Source of the DNA: Sciurus carolinensis
Taxonomy: Eukaryota > Chordata > Mammalia > Rodentia > Sciuridae
Reading direction: 5' to 3'
Assembly: GCF_902686445.1 (NCBI RefSeq)
Contig: NC_062219.1
Span: forward strand, 42,993,056 to 43,057,055
Length of the DNA stretch: 64,000 nucleotides
Shown here in pieces: positions 48,300 through 59,400 of this stretch. The notes under the pieces are model-generated. The model made no database searches. It worked only from the letters and a program-made list of their open reading frames with translations, and had not been told where the DNA came from. Each line of letters starts with the position of its first letter. Position 1 is the first letter of the stretch. The position numbers were made by a program, and so were the translations under genes.

Positions 48300-48753
48300 A
48301 AATCCCTTTTCTTTATCATGCTAAGTGAGATAAGCCAATCTCAAAAAACCAAAGGATGAATGATATCACTAATAAGTGGATGATGACACATAATGGGGGG
48401 TGGAAGGGGTTAGTGTTAGGGTTAGAGTTAGGGTTAGGGAGGGGGGCAAGAATGGAGGAAGGAAGGACTGTATAGAGGGAAAAGAGGGGTGGGAGGGATG
48501 GGGAGGAAGGGAGAAAAAAATAACAGAATGAATCAAACAACATTACCCTATGTAAATTTATGATTATACAAATGGTATGCCTTTACGCCATGTACAAACA
48601 GAGAAACAACATGTATCCCATTTGTTTACAATAAAAAATAAATAAATAAATAAAAAGCAGGTTACAGCATGTTTGTGACAGTATTAAAAAAAAAAAAAGA
48701 AAGCAGGTTACAGCATGTTTGTGGCAGTATTAAAAAAAAAAATCCCTTTTCTT
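48300..48753 (+). mobile_element. Young L1 3' end with duplicated 3' transduction
   Basis: A perfect 14-bp direct repeat, AAATCCCTTTTCTT (48300-48313 and 48740-48753), bounds the insertion. The L1 part (48314-48656) has only the end of ORF2 and the 3'UTR, ending AATAAAAAATAAATAAATAA. It is followed by non-L1 text GCAGGTTACAGCATGTTTGT... (48657-48685), an A-run, a near-identical second copy (48703-48731) and another A-run before the right duplication. Extra sequence between an L1 tail and the target-site duplication, ending in its own A-run, is the signature of 3' transduction. It lies in TBC1D32 intron 1, same orientation as the gene. Confidence 0.85.
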
Positions 48754-49399
48754 GCCCTGTAAAGTTCACAGTTTTGTGTAGAATGTGCAAAGGTTTGGTT
48801 TATATTTAGACATATAGTAATAAGGAATTAGTTGTCATTAGAATGAATTGGAACTTAGACATTTCTGGAATTTTTAAAACTCTAGGAACTGTAGAGTTAT
48901 GGGAATAACATGAGTATTAGAATAGAGTGAATGAAGGGACTGTGTTAGAATACTATTTTCTCCATTTTTGTCAGGTGGTACTACTTCATTGTTTAAATGT
49001 AATTTGATATACAGGGTGTAAATACAGTCTTGGGGTGAGAGGGAAGCAATTCTACCCAATTTGATTTGAATATTTAAATTATGGAATTTAAGTAGATATT
49101 TCTATAAATAGATACTTTTTATTTATGTAGCTTTTTTTGGAAATAACTATAAATTTTTATAATTCAGGAGACTACTGTATGTGAGAGGCGTGATATCTGG
49201 ATGGAAGTTGGGCTGGATGACCTCCAAACTCGTTTCAACTCTTAAAGACATCTTAATCCTGAATGTACAGATGTCCTTGTTACGTGTGTTTAGAATCAGA
49301 ACTTGATTTTGTAACTTAAGTAATTCATCTTTACATTTCTCTTACTTTATGTTAATAAGCAAACTCATAGTAGTTGCCACAGAATTTTAGATGACTCAG

Positions 49400-50356
49400 G
49401 TCATTTAAAAGAAACAAACTAGAAGCTGCACAGGCAGGTTTAGGTATTCAGTGGTTTTATTTCCTTAAGGGAATTTATTTTTAATCCAAAGAAGAAATTA
49501 CTGTAGTAAGAGAGGCATCATGCTTAATGACAGACTTCAGAGCACCTAAGATTTTACTTAAAGCGTTAGAGGTGACTTGACTGACAGATGAGAGAGGAGG
49601 GCAATGTGGGGCACAGGGGACACGCCTGAGGTGTGTGCTAAATACTTCTCCAGCTAAGTCCTCCTCTCCCAGTGTCCAGAGTAGCAGTGGATCTGTCAGC
49701 AGGAGTCCTCCCAGCCCCTTTTCTCAGAGGTGGGGCATAGGACCCGCTCTCATTACGACAGACCTTCTGCAGGGACAGTAGTGGAATGACCTGGGTGGGT
49801 CTGCTGGCGTAGGAGCACATAGGAGCACAGGAAGTTCTTTACCCAGTAGCTCTAGCATTGCACAAAATCAGGTGGATGAGATTCTGATTAAATGTGGCAC
49901 GAGGGTTCCGTGTACACCAGTACTCCAGCAAGATCAAGTATAAATGATTCTTGGGGGAAAGAAATCCCACAGTCTACTCTTATAGGTGGTAAAGGCGAAG
50001 CCTTTCCAACTCGCTGTGAAGGTGTAGACGACTCACAGCTTTGCCCACACATTGAAAAGCTGGTTTTTAAACACAGTCATAAATGATGTTTGGCAAGTCA
50101 TTTAAAAATGGTTTTGTTTTTGTACAGTTAAGTGGTATTAAATTTAAAAAAATTTAATTCATCCTAAGAAAATATATAAACCGCTGGAATGAAAACTTCA
50201 CATTATGCTATGCTGTTGTTTTATTATTACATAGAATAATAACTTTAGAAATATATTGTAAACATTGTATTTCCAATCGTGGTTCAAACTGAATTTTGTG
50301 GTTCAAACTGGATTTTGTTTTAAAATCAATAAAAATATCTAAAATTTAAAAAAAAG
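49400..50356 (+). pseudogene. Coding-like retropseudogene, parent unidentified
   Basis: A block richer in GC than its surroundings reads as protein over about 200 codons on the plus strand with only a few breaks. One frame runs from about 49400, with stops at about 49473, 49578 and 49781, to TAA at about 49943. After a frame shift it continues (DSWGKEIPQSTLIGGKGEAF...) to a final stop at 50084. It includes a Ser/Pro-rich part (SSSPSVQSSSGSVSRSPPSP) and SSSSIAQNQVDEILIKCGTR. It is followed by 3'UTR-like sequence, an AATAAA at about 50328 and an A-run (50347-50354). GAATACAGTGAATGAA at 50356 resembles GAATAGAGTGAATGAA at 48921, a possible target-site duplication, although the 48937-49390 interval does not look like mRNA. 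I do not recognise the parent gene. Confidence 0.5.
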
Positions 50357-50436
50357 AATACAGTGAATGAATTAGTAGCTTGTAAATTTGGCAAGGCCCT
50401 TAAAGTTTTGGAATCTGTGTTCACATTTATTTTACC

Positions 50437-50542
50437 TAAAATAATATTAATAAAATAAATAAATAAATATTATAATAAATAATATAATATTATATTATAT
50501 AATAAATAAAATAATATTAATAAATATTAATAATATTAATAA
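50437..50542. repeat. AT-rich ATA/ATAA simple repeat
   Basis: More than 100 bp consisting of TAA, ATAA and TATTA units only. Confidence 0.9.
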
Positions 50543-50861
50543 ACTGCTTGGCACAGATTAGCCTAACAGTCAGTTACAAGTTAGTTTTTTACTTGCTTAT
50601 AAGCAAATAACACAGTTGGTAGTTTGTTGAATATTGAATATAGCCTCATTTAAGTGGAGATACCTTGATAAAGGGGTTCGATTGATTAGGTATATAATTC
50701 TGCCAGGGAAGCTGTATTTGACCATGAAAGACATAAGCAGTCAATAATTAATTTTAAATTCTGCAAACACTTATTGAGACTTTATGTGACATGACATGGT
50801 GTGAGGTATTGATATGAGTAAAATGACTGTCACTCTGAGTGAAATAGTGACATCAGTGATT

Positions 50862-51081
50862 TATTTCTTTTCTTGGTACTGGGGATTGAACCTAAGGGGT
50901 ACTTAACTACTGAGTCACCTCCCCAGCCCTTTTTTAAATTTAAGTTTTTTAAATTTTTGAGACAGAGTTTCGCTTTGTTGCTTAGGGCCTTGTTAAGATA
51001 CTGAGGCTGGCCTTGAATTTGCCATCCTCCTGCCTTAGCCTACTGAATCACTGGGATTACAGGAGTGTGCCACCACACTGG
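50862..51081 (-). mobile_element. ID-B1 composite SINE (MEN-type)
   Basis: A reversed ID half (GGTACTGGGGATTGAACCTAAG) and a reversed B1 half ending GGAGTGTGCCACCACACTGG. Confidence 0.85.
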
Positions 51082-51697
51082 CAAAATAAGTGATTTTTGA
51101 AGATCATTATGACTACAGTGTTCAGGATGGATGTCAGAGGAAAGAGCAAAAGTGAGAAGATAAGCCAAAAGGTTGCTGTAGTCGTCTCTGCATGAGATGA
51201 TGTGATTTTGTACTGGTAGAAAAAAGGGAAAAGTGATAAAAACAAGGGATGTGCAGGACATATTAACAGGTGTTTATGACTGGATGGATGTGATTGGTGG
51301 GCTGGGGCGCATAAAGTAGAGACATAAGAGAGCATTCCATGGTATCAAGTTTAGGATTCCAAAAAAATAAGGCTGAAAATATGGCAGGTAGTTGGAAAGA
51401 GGAGATTCTTTTTTGCTCTATTCTTTCTTTCCCTTTTATTCCTCCCCTGTACCCCACTTGTTCTTTTTCTTTCTTAGAGAGGGAATATAGAAAGAATAAA
51501 AGACTATATATGTGGACTCATAAGTATAGCATAATGTTAAATGAATTTTATTAAAAGAAATAACATGAACATGAAGCTAACCACTAAAATATTTTGAGAG
51601 AATAAGCAAGCCCAATCTGATAACCACAGATATAGGAAATGAAAAGATAAACTCTTCCAAGTATTACATGTCTTTCTTTTCTTCCCTTTTTTTTCTT

Positions 51698-51750
51698 CCT
51701 TCCCTCCTCCTCCTCCTCCTCCTTCTTTTTTTTTTTTTTTTTTTTTTTTA
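51698..51750. repeat. (TCC)n and 25-nt T-run at ERV relic end
   Basis: A CTCCTCCTCC run is followed by a T-run to 51749. Seen from the minus strand, the T-run is a poly(A) tail directly after the ERV R region. Confidence 0.85.
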
Positions 51751-54700
51751 GATAGGGGAAAAAGAAGTTTTATTGCTTTGCTAGCAAAGGAGAAACACAG
51801 GGGACTCCTGGAGGTTGTGATTCTGCCCATCAGGGGAAGGAGCAGGGGGTTTGAAAAGAGGTGATACAAAGATTATATTCCAGGTGTTCTCTGTCCAGAG
51901 TTGTAATTCACTTGTTAATTTGGGAGATAGTCATTTCTTAGATATTTTGTTAGTGCGCAAAAGGACTGGAAGCAGACCTCAATGGATTCAGAGAAGCCTT
52001 TATTCCTTCGCGGGGTGGGTCGCTGTTAGGACCCATTTTCTGGATGGGAAAATGGCTCCCAGGTACAGAAGGGATTTTCATTTTATAGGGTACAATGACG
52101 ATGATGTAATCGTTGGAAACTGTACACGCACAGTTTTGACCATGTAGTTTTGACTGTCAGGAGCTAGTTGTACAGGTTAAAACCAGATCCAAAGGAATTA
52201 GTACTCAAGTCTCGCCCATTGTCATTCAGAACTAATTTGTCGTGGCAGAAGGTCAAGTTTAGGACCTGGCATTCCATATCTGCCCCTGTCTCCCAGAGCC
52301 CATTGTTATCAGAATGCACTGGGAGATGTTTATTGTTTGACCAATTTCCCCTCCTTTTTCTTGAGCCACACCATCCCTCCATTTTTCTTGGGGAGCTACC
52401 TTGTAAGAATATTATTTTCCATAACCCTTCATTCCAGACTCTGAAAGGGGAAAAAGATTTGGGGCGTTGGATCAGTTCTGGCTGCTTAGAGCTGAGAAGG
52501 GGTGAACTGGAGGGACCCCCTTCTTTCAGAGTTCTGGAACAGAGCATGGAGACCCTGGTGGGGAAAGTTATGGGGAGGGGACCTGGAGGTCATCGCAGGT
52601 GGAGTTCCCCTTTTTGGTCTTGGTGAGTCAGGAGGTGAGCAGGAGAATGGCATCCATGTGTTCTGGGAGGCAGCTGGGGCTGTGCAGGTAAACTTATTAA
52701 ATTGTTCCTATACAGGATTAAGAATTGGCAGGGAAAGGTTTTTATAAGTACAGTGAAATTAGGCAACTATAAGAAAGGTGATGATTACTTAATTTGCTAG
52801 TGCTAGGAAAAAAATTTTCCGGTGTCAAAACCAGACATGTTCTTCTAAAATGCCAGGAATCATACACTTCAAATATGTAGCAGGTAAAATAGTTGGGACC
52901 CTGTTTTCCTTAATCAAGGCCATTGTGCCCTATTTAAATTTAGGGTGCACTCTCCATGATTTCAGGGGTCCGGGTCCTCTGAAGCATAGCAAGCATTCCA
53001 AAGATTAAATTTGGAACCATAATTTCCTGATGTTTTAACCATCATCATCCTGCTTGACAAACTACGTAAAACAAGAACAGAGTTAAATTAACAGTACAGT
53101 TATAACTAGTAACCCAACTACATGTGTAGAAAAGTACTTAAAAGAGTCAGAGAAGAAATTCCTTCAGCCAAACTGCCCCAAACTTCTTCATTATTAAAAG
53201 TAGGTGTTTTTGTATTGGCCTGGACCAGAACTGGAGATTGTTATTTTGACACATCCAAAGAGGCATTATGAAAAGGATCAATATGTACTTGAGTTTGCCA
53301 GGTCTCAGTAAAATTTTTGAAATTGTTGAAAGAAATGAGTTGCTGGTGCCTGCTGGTGCATTGCCACCACTGCAGTAGATGCAGAGGCAGTTATCCCAGC
53401 CAAATTAATAATGTCAGCTATTAGCCCTGGGATAAAATGTTTAGCACTTTTACAGGGAGCCAGGTGGCTACTGGCCAGTTTTCACATTTAACATGATGCA
53501 TATTTTGTGAAGCATTGTATTGTACTTAAATAAGTCCAAACGATAAAACGTTGGTATTTAACACACAGGCTGTGAAATAACCTTGTCTCTTACCACTTCT
53601 GATTGGTTTATATAGAAATAGCATTCTTCCCTGATTGGCTGTAGGATGAGATGTCAGGGAGTTCAGTTGAGCTTATAAAGTCATTACCAAATCAGTGACC
53701 TGCTGGATATCTGCAATAACCTGTGCTATTTTTTATAGTTAATAAAGGTTCCTAACCCTGCTGCTCCTGTGTTAATCCTGGTGGATGTTTTTAGGCCTAT
53801 GAGTGAGGGAATAATTGGGGGGCGGGAGGGCTCCTGCATCTGGTGTGTGCTGTTATTGGAATGGGTAGGCTTTGGTTGTGGGGTAAATTGTCAGTTTGAG
53901 GAGTAATTTTGGTAGGCAGGAATAAATATGAGTCTCCCAAAGGGGGGGGGGAACCCTCAGAATTTGGGGGCATCAGGGCTGTGGGACTGACTAATTTGAC
54001 GTGGGGGAATGTCAAGGTTTAGGCCCTGGCATTCTGTATCTACCCCTTTCCCCCAGGGCCCATTGTTATCAGAATGCACTGGGAGAGGTTTAATGTTTGT
54101 CCAATTTTCCCTCCCTTTTCCTGAGCCATGCTGTCCCTCCATTTTTCTTCGGGAGCTGTCTTGTAGGAATATTATTTTCCATAACCCTTCACTGGTGCCA
54201 AACCCAAACTCTTCCTTCCTTCCTGTGGTGGTATCTGCTCAAGTACAAATTGCTCTACCTAGGGTGGGGTAGAAAGGTAATCCTGTTTTGCTCCAAGCTT
54301 AGGGATCAGGAGAGATTAGGGAGAGGGAGGAAGGGAGGAAAAGAAAGAAACATGTCCATTCTAAAAATAAATTGCAGTGGCAGAACAGCAAAGACTGCAT
54401 TCAAAGCTCAAAGTGGACCACTGATACATTTCCCTACTGTCAGTTTCTACATTCCATTTCTGTGGAAAAATGGGCAATGATATCTCTAAACTCTTCCGGC
54501 TGATAGAGGGTAAAGTTGGGGGAAGTGAACCAAAATCCTTATTCTCTATCACTTGGGGCATGCACAGGTACTTAAGGGTATTTAGCATCAGGGCAGTCCA
54601 GAGGTCTTTGGTGGCACAAGGCAGACATAGGCCAGGGATTATGCAGATGGTCAGGGGTGTTGTGACTTTACTGCCTTCAGTTTCCTTTTTTTTCAAAGTG

Positions 54701-55208
54701 GACCAAGGCAGAGCAACCTATATTGTTCAAAGAGAAGGCAGGAGATTCCTGAAGGAAAATAAGCTGTAGCAGCTGCTCTAACTGTCCCTCAGTTTCCCCC
54801 TTTACTGATAAGAATAGCTTCTTCAGTTTGACCTGAGGCAAATTCATCTGTCTGTTAACACTCCAGACTTTGGCTCTCAACAAGTTCACTGGCCACCTTA
54901 CATCCTTAGCATTGAGGAGATTTGCTTAGAGAGCCAGGCCTGCTGAAGAAAGCCAGAGTGGGGGCTGCTGTCAAGTCACATCTGGGTCCCCAATTTGTTC
55001 CCTAAAGCATGGTCCTTGTCCTTGATGCCAATTCAATAATGAGGATAGTTTTGAGAAAAAGGAAAAAGAGGTTTTATTGCTTTGCTAGCAAAGGAGAAAC
55101 AGGAAATTCTTGTACCTAGAGGGTATGATTCTGCCCATCAAGGGGTACAGGGTTTTTTAAAGAGGTGCTTGAAATGCTACATTTCACATATTCTCTTTCT
55201 GGAGTTGT
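51727..55208 (-). mobile_element. Rearranged class-I (ERV1-like) endogenous retrovirus relic
   Basis: On the minus strand, an R/U5-like segment (55208-54996) is followed by a primer-binding-site-like 18-mer (54992-54975, TGGGGACCCAGATGTGAC; by eye closest to a tRNA-Trp-type site). About 780 bp of leader or gag-like sequence follows, then a polypurine tract with a U3 start (about 54120-53989), an env-like segment (about 53985-53500), and a second polypurine tract with U3 (about 52363-52231). The end is an R-like segment (51907-51751) with AATAAA at 51773-51768 and a poly(A) 18 bases further on. Most of gag, pro and pol is absent. All frames are broken, so this is a non-functional relic. The terminal R copies differ considerably (my estimate is roughly 25-30%). 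Confidence 0.6.
53500..53990 (-). pseudogene. Retroviral env-like remnant (transmembrane region)
   Basis: Minus-strand text resembles the end of the surface subunit and the start of the transmembrane subunit of a gamma-type Env. It has a YLFLPT phrase, a Pro-rich stretch before a small-residue segment like a fusion peptide, and an EECYFYINQS-like phrase where the conserved cysteine motif region sits. Stops and frame changes occur throughout, so no functional protein is encoded. Confidence 0.5.
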
Positions 55209-56244
55209 CCCAAATACCATATTTGAATTCAATTATTTATAGTTTCTACTATGTGTAAGATATTGCAGGTGATACACAAACACGTGGATTTATCCTTCTG
55301 TCAAATATATAAAGAATATGAAAGTGTTCATGTAAATACTCTGATCAGAACACATTATATACATATATTAAAATAGCACACTGCACTATTTCAGTACCAT
55401 AAATATGTAGTTATTAGGTGTTAATAAAGAAAAAAATCCTGAATGTATAGGGTCTAAACCCAACAAATAATAAAGCAGATCATATAAGTACATACAAGAC
55501 AGAATATTTTGAATTCTAAATAGAGAGGGACAAAGTACTTTAGGGGCTTAAGGGCAAAAAAAATTACCAGGTTTTTGGAAACAAAGGCTTTGAGGAGATA
55601 GTATTTTAGGTTGTAGAAGATGATCCTACTGAAGGAAGAGTGGTAGTAAAACATTAAGTGGTGAAGGTGAGTGTTATATCAACGGTATTGAGAATAGAAA
55701 AAAGGGAGGGTTGGATATATGTGGTGATGAATGGGACATAAATCTGTTATGATAGATGGGATCTCAGAGGGATTTTATATCAGTGGCAAATGTGTCTTAA
55801 ATAATATGAGAATGATAGTAGCTACTACTTATTGTTTGTTAAATTTAAGTGAGGTCCTTTGTTAGATGCAGAGCATATATTATCTAGAATCTTTTTTATA
55901 ATAGTTTCCAAAATAGATTCTTTTCATTTTGTAAAAGGAAAAAAATGAAGCCCAGAGAGGATGTATAATCTGTACAGCCCCCGATAGCTGAAATTAAAAA
56001 CTGTGATTCCTAAAACTCCAGCAGGACCCTGTGCTCTAAAATATTGGGATTGATTCTGGTCTGTTAATTGAAAAAAATTAATATAGAGGACCATAAAATA
56101 ATCCTAAATATTTTAAATATTTTAAATGTAATGCAACCAATATTCCCCAATGTTTTAGGTCAGTACTATTTCTTTTAGTAGGAGTTTTCTGATTGAAGTT
56201 CCAAGAACTTTAAGATAGTTTACTAGGTGTTTGAATGTAGGCTC

Positions 56245-56395
56245 TGTCTAGATAGGTGGTTCTTAAATTGTCTTCCTCGGATCAGCAGCATCAGCCTGAG
56301 AACCAGCCTGTAACCTGTTCCACCCTCTTTTTACTGAATCAAAAGCTCTGAGAGTGAGACCCCACAACTGGTGTTTTCATTAGCTTTTTGGATAC
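56245..56395 (+). mobile_element. MER5-like hAT transposon fossil
   Basis: CAGCAGCATCAGCCTGAGAACC, TACTGAATCAAAAGCTCTGAGAG and AACTGGTGTTTTCATTAGC follow the order of MER5A/B landmarks. Confidence 0.6.
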
Positions 56396-57817
56396 TACAG
56401 TGGGAAGAGAGAGAAGTTATAGAGGAAGAATTTATAGGAACTTGCTATAAATTGCTAACTAATTGGATATAAGATACAATGGAGAAGATTGTTATTAAAA
56501 CTGAAACTTTATACACAGTTGTCTGTTTGAATGATGGTGCCATTGGCAGAAATATGTAAGTCTGGAGAGCAGGTGGTTTGTGAGTGAGTAGGTAGGATGA
56601 TAGATTTGGCTTGTGCTAGAGCTGGACCTGATGCGCAGGCCTTTTTAACCCCACACTTTTACTGTGATACCACATAACTTCGTGTCAAGTATCTCTACTT
56701 TATTATTAAGGCCTGACGGACCTCTGGCAGGCCTGCCACTTATAGTACTGAGGCTGCCATGGTGTTCCAGGGAGCAGCAATATGTTTAGAGGTAGTCAGA
56801 ATTGAGTGAAATAGAGAATCTCAATCAAAAACAGTGGGAAGATGAAATCCTTTTGTTGTTTTGCTAAGGTGGCTGTTTTTTATGGGATTCAGTGATTTAA
56901 TAAATAGACTGAAAACTATATGGTGGATACCATAATGGGCTCATAAAGGTATGAGGTAAATTATTCAGGATCTCCTTGATCTTCTGAACTACATATATAT
57001 GAGGCTCTTATTCAGCTACATATCTTGAATATATGACATTTACAAAATTGACCCATTCTAAATTAGCTTTGTCATTTGAGAGTGTAGAAATGTTAACACT
57101 TCTAAAATCATGATATTAATCATACTTACTGCCTTTTATTTTCAGTAAATGTTTCATAAAATAATTATTTACTTTGTAGAACTTTTGCTTTCTCAAATTT
57201 TCTAGATTGTTTGTATTTACAAACTAATTTTAATATTAGTGTCAACCTAACTATATGAAGAAAAATGTCCAGCATATTGAACTATGTGGAATTCTTCTAT
57301 CCATAAACACAGACAAGAACTTTTTAGGTGCTATTTAGGTCAGTTACCACTTTTAAAATGTACACAAAAACTCTCCGTTTTAGTGATGGGAGCTTTACCT
57401 TTTCCTATTTATTCTTTCATAATTACTGTTTTCTAGTGAGGTTTTTTTATCAGCCTGAATGATTATCCAACAGCTGCTTTACCTTCTCTTCAGCATCACA
57501 TGTCAAAGACAGGAGCATAAAAAAGAAATTAGGAGACTCTAAACCCACTAAGGTTTGGGATGCTTCTAAGATTTGCTTTTCCTTCTGTGACACTACCTCC
57601 TCTCCCCATGGTCATCTTTAAATGATGAAGTTTGCCAAGTATCTCAGATAAAAACAAAGCAAAAAAAAATTCTAGATGAGTTTAATGATTTATAATGATC
57701 AATTTAATTCTAGTTTAAGGTAAGAAATCTGAATATGTTATAGACTTGATTCATATTTTTTTCTATGATTAATAAATAAACAATATGCTGAATTTTTTAA
57801 AAAAATATTTCTTTCAG

Positions 57818-57979
57818 CTATGACTTTGTGAAATACCTTAGACAGCACATATGCAACACTTTGGGGTCTATGATTGAAGAAGAAATGGAAAAATACACAT
57901 CTGAACAGACTCAGAGTGAGGAATCTGGCTATGACACAGTTGTACAGCATGTTACTAAAAGAACTCAGGAATCTAAAGA
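57818..57979 (+). CDS. TBC1D32: TBC1D32 coding exon 2
   Basis: Encodes residues 51-104 plus two bases of TBC1D32. The text is [19 protein letters not shown]..., then an acidic stretch ([17 protein letters not shown]), then [17 protein letters not shown]. The acceptor is TTTCTTTCAG|C and the donor A|GTGAGT, both standard. It is 162 bp and phase-preserving: it begins by completing the Asn codon split at exon 1 and leaves a GA-split codon for exon 3, which lies beyond the window. The amino-acid text is predicted helical and charged, without a catalytic motif; the TBC domain lies far downstream in this protein family. Continuity with exon 1 and recognition of the sequence support the call. Confidence 0.85.
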
Positions 57980-57995
57980 GTGAGTATGCCTGTGG

Positions 57996-58053
57996 TTTTA
58001 TATATATATATATATATTTTTGTTTGTTTGTTTGTTTGTTTGTTTGTTTGTTT
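57996..58053. repeat. (TA)n then (TTTG)n
   Basis: An alternating TA run (57996-58017) continues into TTTG repeats (58018-58052), which form the expanded tail of the adjoining SINE. Confidence 0.9.
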
Positions 58054-58054
58054 T

Positions 58055-58261
58055 GTTATTTTTTGGTACTGGGGATTGAACTCAGGGACACTAGACCACT
58101 GAGCCACATCCCCAGCCCTATTTTTTATTTTATTTAGAGACAGGGTCTCACTAAGTGCTTTGCGCCTCACTTTTGCTGAGTCTGGTTTTGAATTTAACAT
58201 GTTCCTGCCTCAGCCTCCCGAGCCGCTGGGATTATAGGCATGCGCCACTGTGCCTGGCCCA
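58055..58261 (-). mobile_element. ID-B1 composite SINE (MEN-type) next to exon 2
   Basis: A reversed ID half (GGTACTGGGGATTGAACTCAG, CCACTGAGCCACATCCCCAG) and a reversed B1 half ending CATGCGCCACTGTGCCTGGC. It starts only about 75 bases after the exon-2 donor. Confidence 0.9.
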
Positions 58262-58339
58262 TGGTAATATTTTAAAATAACCTTTCTTTCAACTGGCTTT
58301 GAGATAGCGTCACTAACCCTAACCCCCCTACCCCTGTCT

Positions 58340-58925
58340 GTTTCCCACATAGCATCTTATAGCAGCCAAAATGATGCTTTAAAATAATGAGTCAGAGTGT
58401 GACACTCTTTCATTCAGAACTCTCCAAAGGTTTCCCATTTTCCTCAGAATCAAATGCAGAGTTCTTTCTGTAGGCCACCAGACCCACCATGAGCCTTCTC
58501 CTTCACCTTTCTCATTTCTTACCATATGTTCCCTCCTTGCCATCTCATCTTACTCTTAAGCAAGCCAACTGGGCCATCCCTCAGCAGTTTGCACTCTTGC
58601 TGCTTCTGTTACCTAGATTACCCTTCCCTAAATATTTTTGACTTGCTCCTTCACATTTTTGGGGTCTTAATGTTCAGTGTCTTCTTTTCAGAGCCCTTCA
58701 CTCACCTCTCTGCATAAACCAGTATTTTTCCCGTTTCTTTCTTTCTCACTCTCCTTAATTTTCCTTTGAGCTTTTTTGACTCTGTTTTTATAAAGGATTA
58801 AATGTGCTTCTTAATCTAAGCTTTACAAAGATAATTTTATCTTTTGTTTCTGTGACCTAATGCTTAGATAATTACTGGTACATTCTAGGTGCTTAATTGG
58901 TATTTGTTGAAGGAAATAATGAAAG
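58340..58925 (+). mobile_element. LINE-2 3' region
   Basis: Ordered L2 landmarks: GAACTCTCCAAAGGTTTCCCA, CAGAATCAAATGCAGAGTTC, GCTTCTGTTACCTAGATTACCC, a Cys/Pro-like CTTCTTTTCAGAGCCCTTC block, and a 3' end ATTCTAGGTGCTTAATTGGTATTTGTTGAA. Strongly diverged. Confidence 0.6.
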
Positions 58926-58954
58926 TATCTTTTTCCAGAATAATCAGTTGTATG

Positions 58955-59400
58955 TTATGGATTACTATGGTTTAGAGGTAGTGTGTCTCCCAATGGTGTT
59001 GGAACCTTTGTCACCAATATGGCAGTATTAAGAGGGTGGTAGAATCTTTAAGAAGTGGGGTTTAGTTGCAGGGTAATTAGGTCATTTTGGATACTGCCTT
59101 CAGAAGGGAGTAAGGAAGTTTTCATGGGACCCAATTTAGTTCTAGGGAGAGGGAGAGGTTGTCATAGAAGAGCAAGACTGGCCCCTCTCAACTCTCTGCT
59201 TTCTTTCTTGCTGTATGATTCCTGTTGCATGCACTCTGACCACTGTGGTGCCATCCACCAAGAGATATTTATCAGAGTAAAGCAGAAGACTCTGCCAAAG
59301 ATCTTGAACCTCCAAAATTGTAAGATAAATAAACTTCTTTTCTTTACAAAGTACCCAACCTCAAGGTATGTTATTATAGAGGAAAACAGACTAATACACT
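58955..59400 (+). mobile_element. Solitary MaLR-type LTR (MLT1/MST-like)
   Basis: GATTACTATGGTTTAGAGG at the start, GGCAGTATTAAGAGGGTGG, TTAATTAGGTCAT-like text, CTCCAAAATTGTAAGATAAATAAACTTC (polyadenylation signal region), and GGAAAACAGACTAATACA at the end, in the usual MaLR order. Confidence 0.7.

Larger units (their letters stand above)
42085..57817 (+). other. TBC1D32: TBC1D32 intron 1 (15.7 kb)
   Basis: Bounded by the donor GTAAAATTG and an acceptor with a short pyrimidine stretch (TTTCTTTCAG). A branch-point-like GCTGAAT lies about 27 bases upstream of the AG. It contains the repeats and pseudogenes listed separately. The remaining stretches (about 42085-42780, 43660-44450, 45700-48290, 48760-49390, 51090-51690, 55215-56240, 56400-57810) show nothing I can identify. 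Confidence 0.8.

Noticed and set aside
54470..54769. Plus-strand 99-codon frame starting MGND
   Set aside because: Looked like a gag start, but the LTR, primer-site and polyadenylation signals all place the element on the minus strand.
58313..58331. CACTAACCCTAACCCCCC as an interstitial telomere
   Set aside because: Only two units at the edge of a SINE/L2 boundary; too short to be meaningful.
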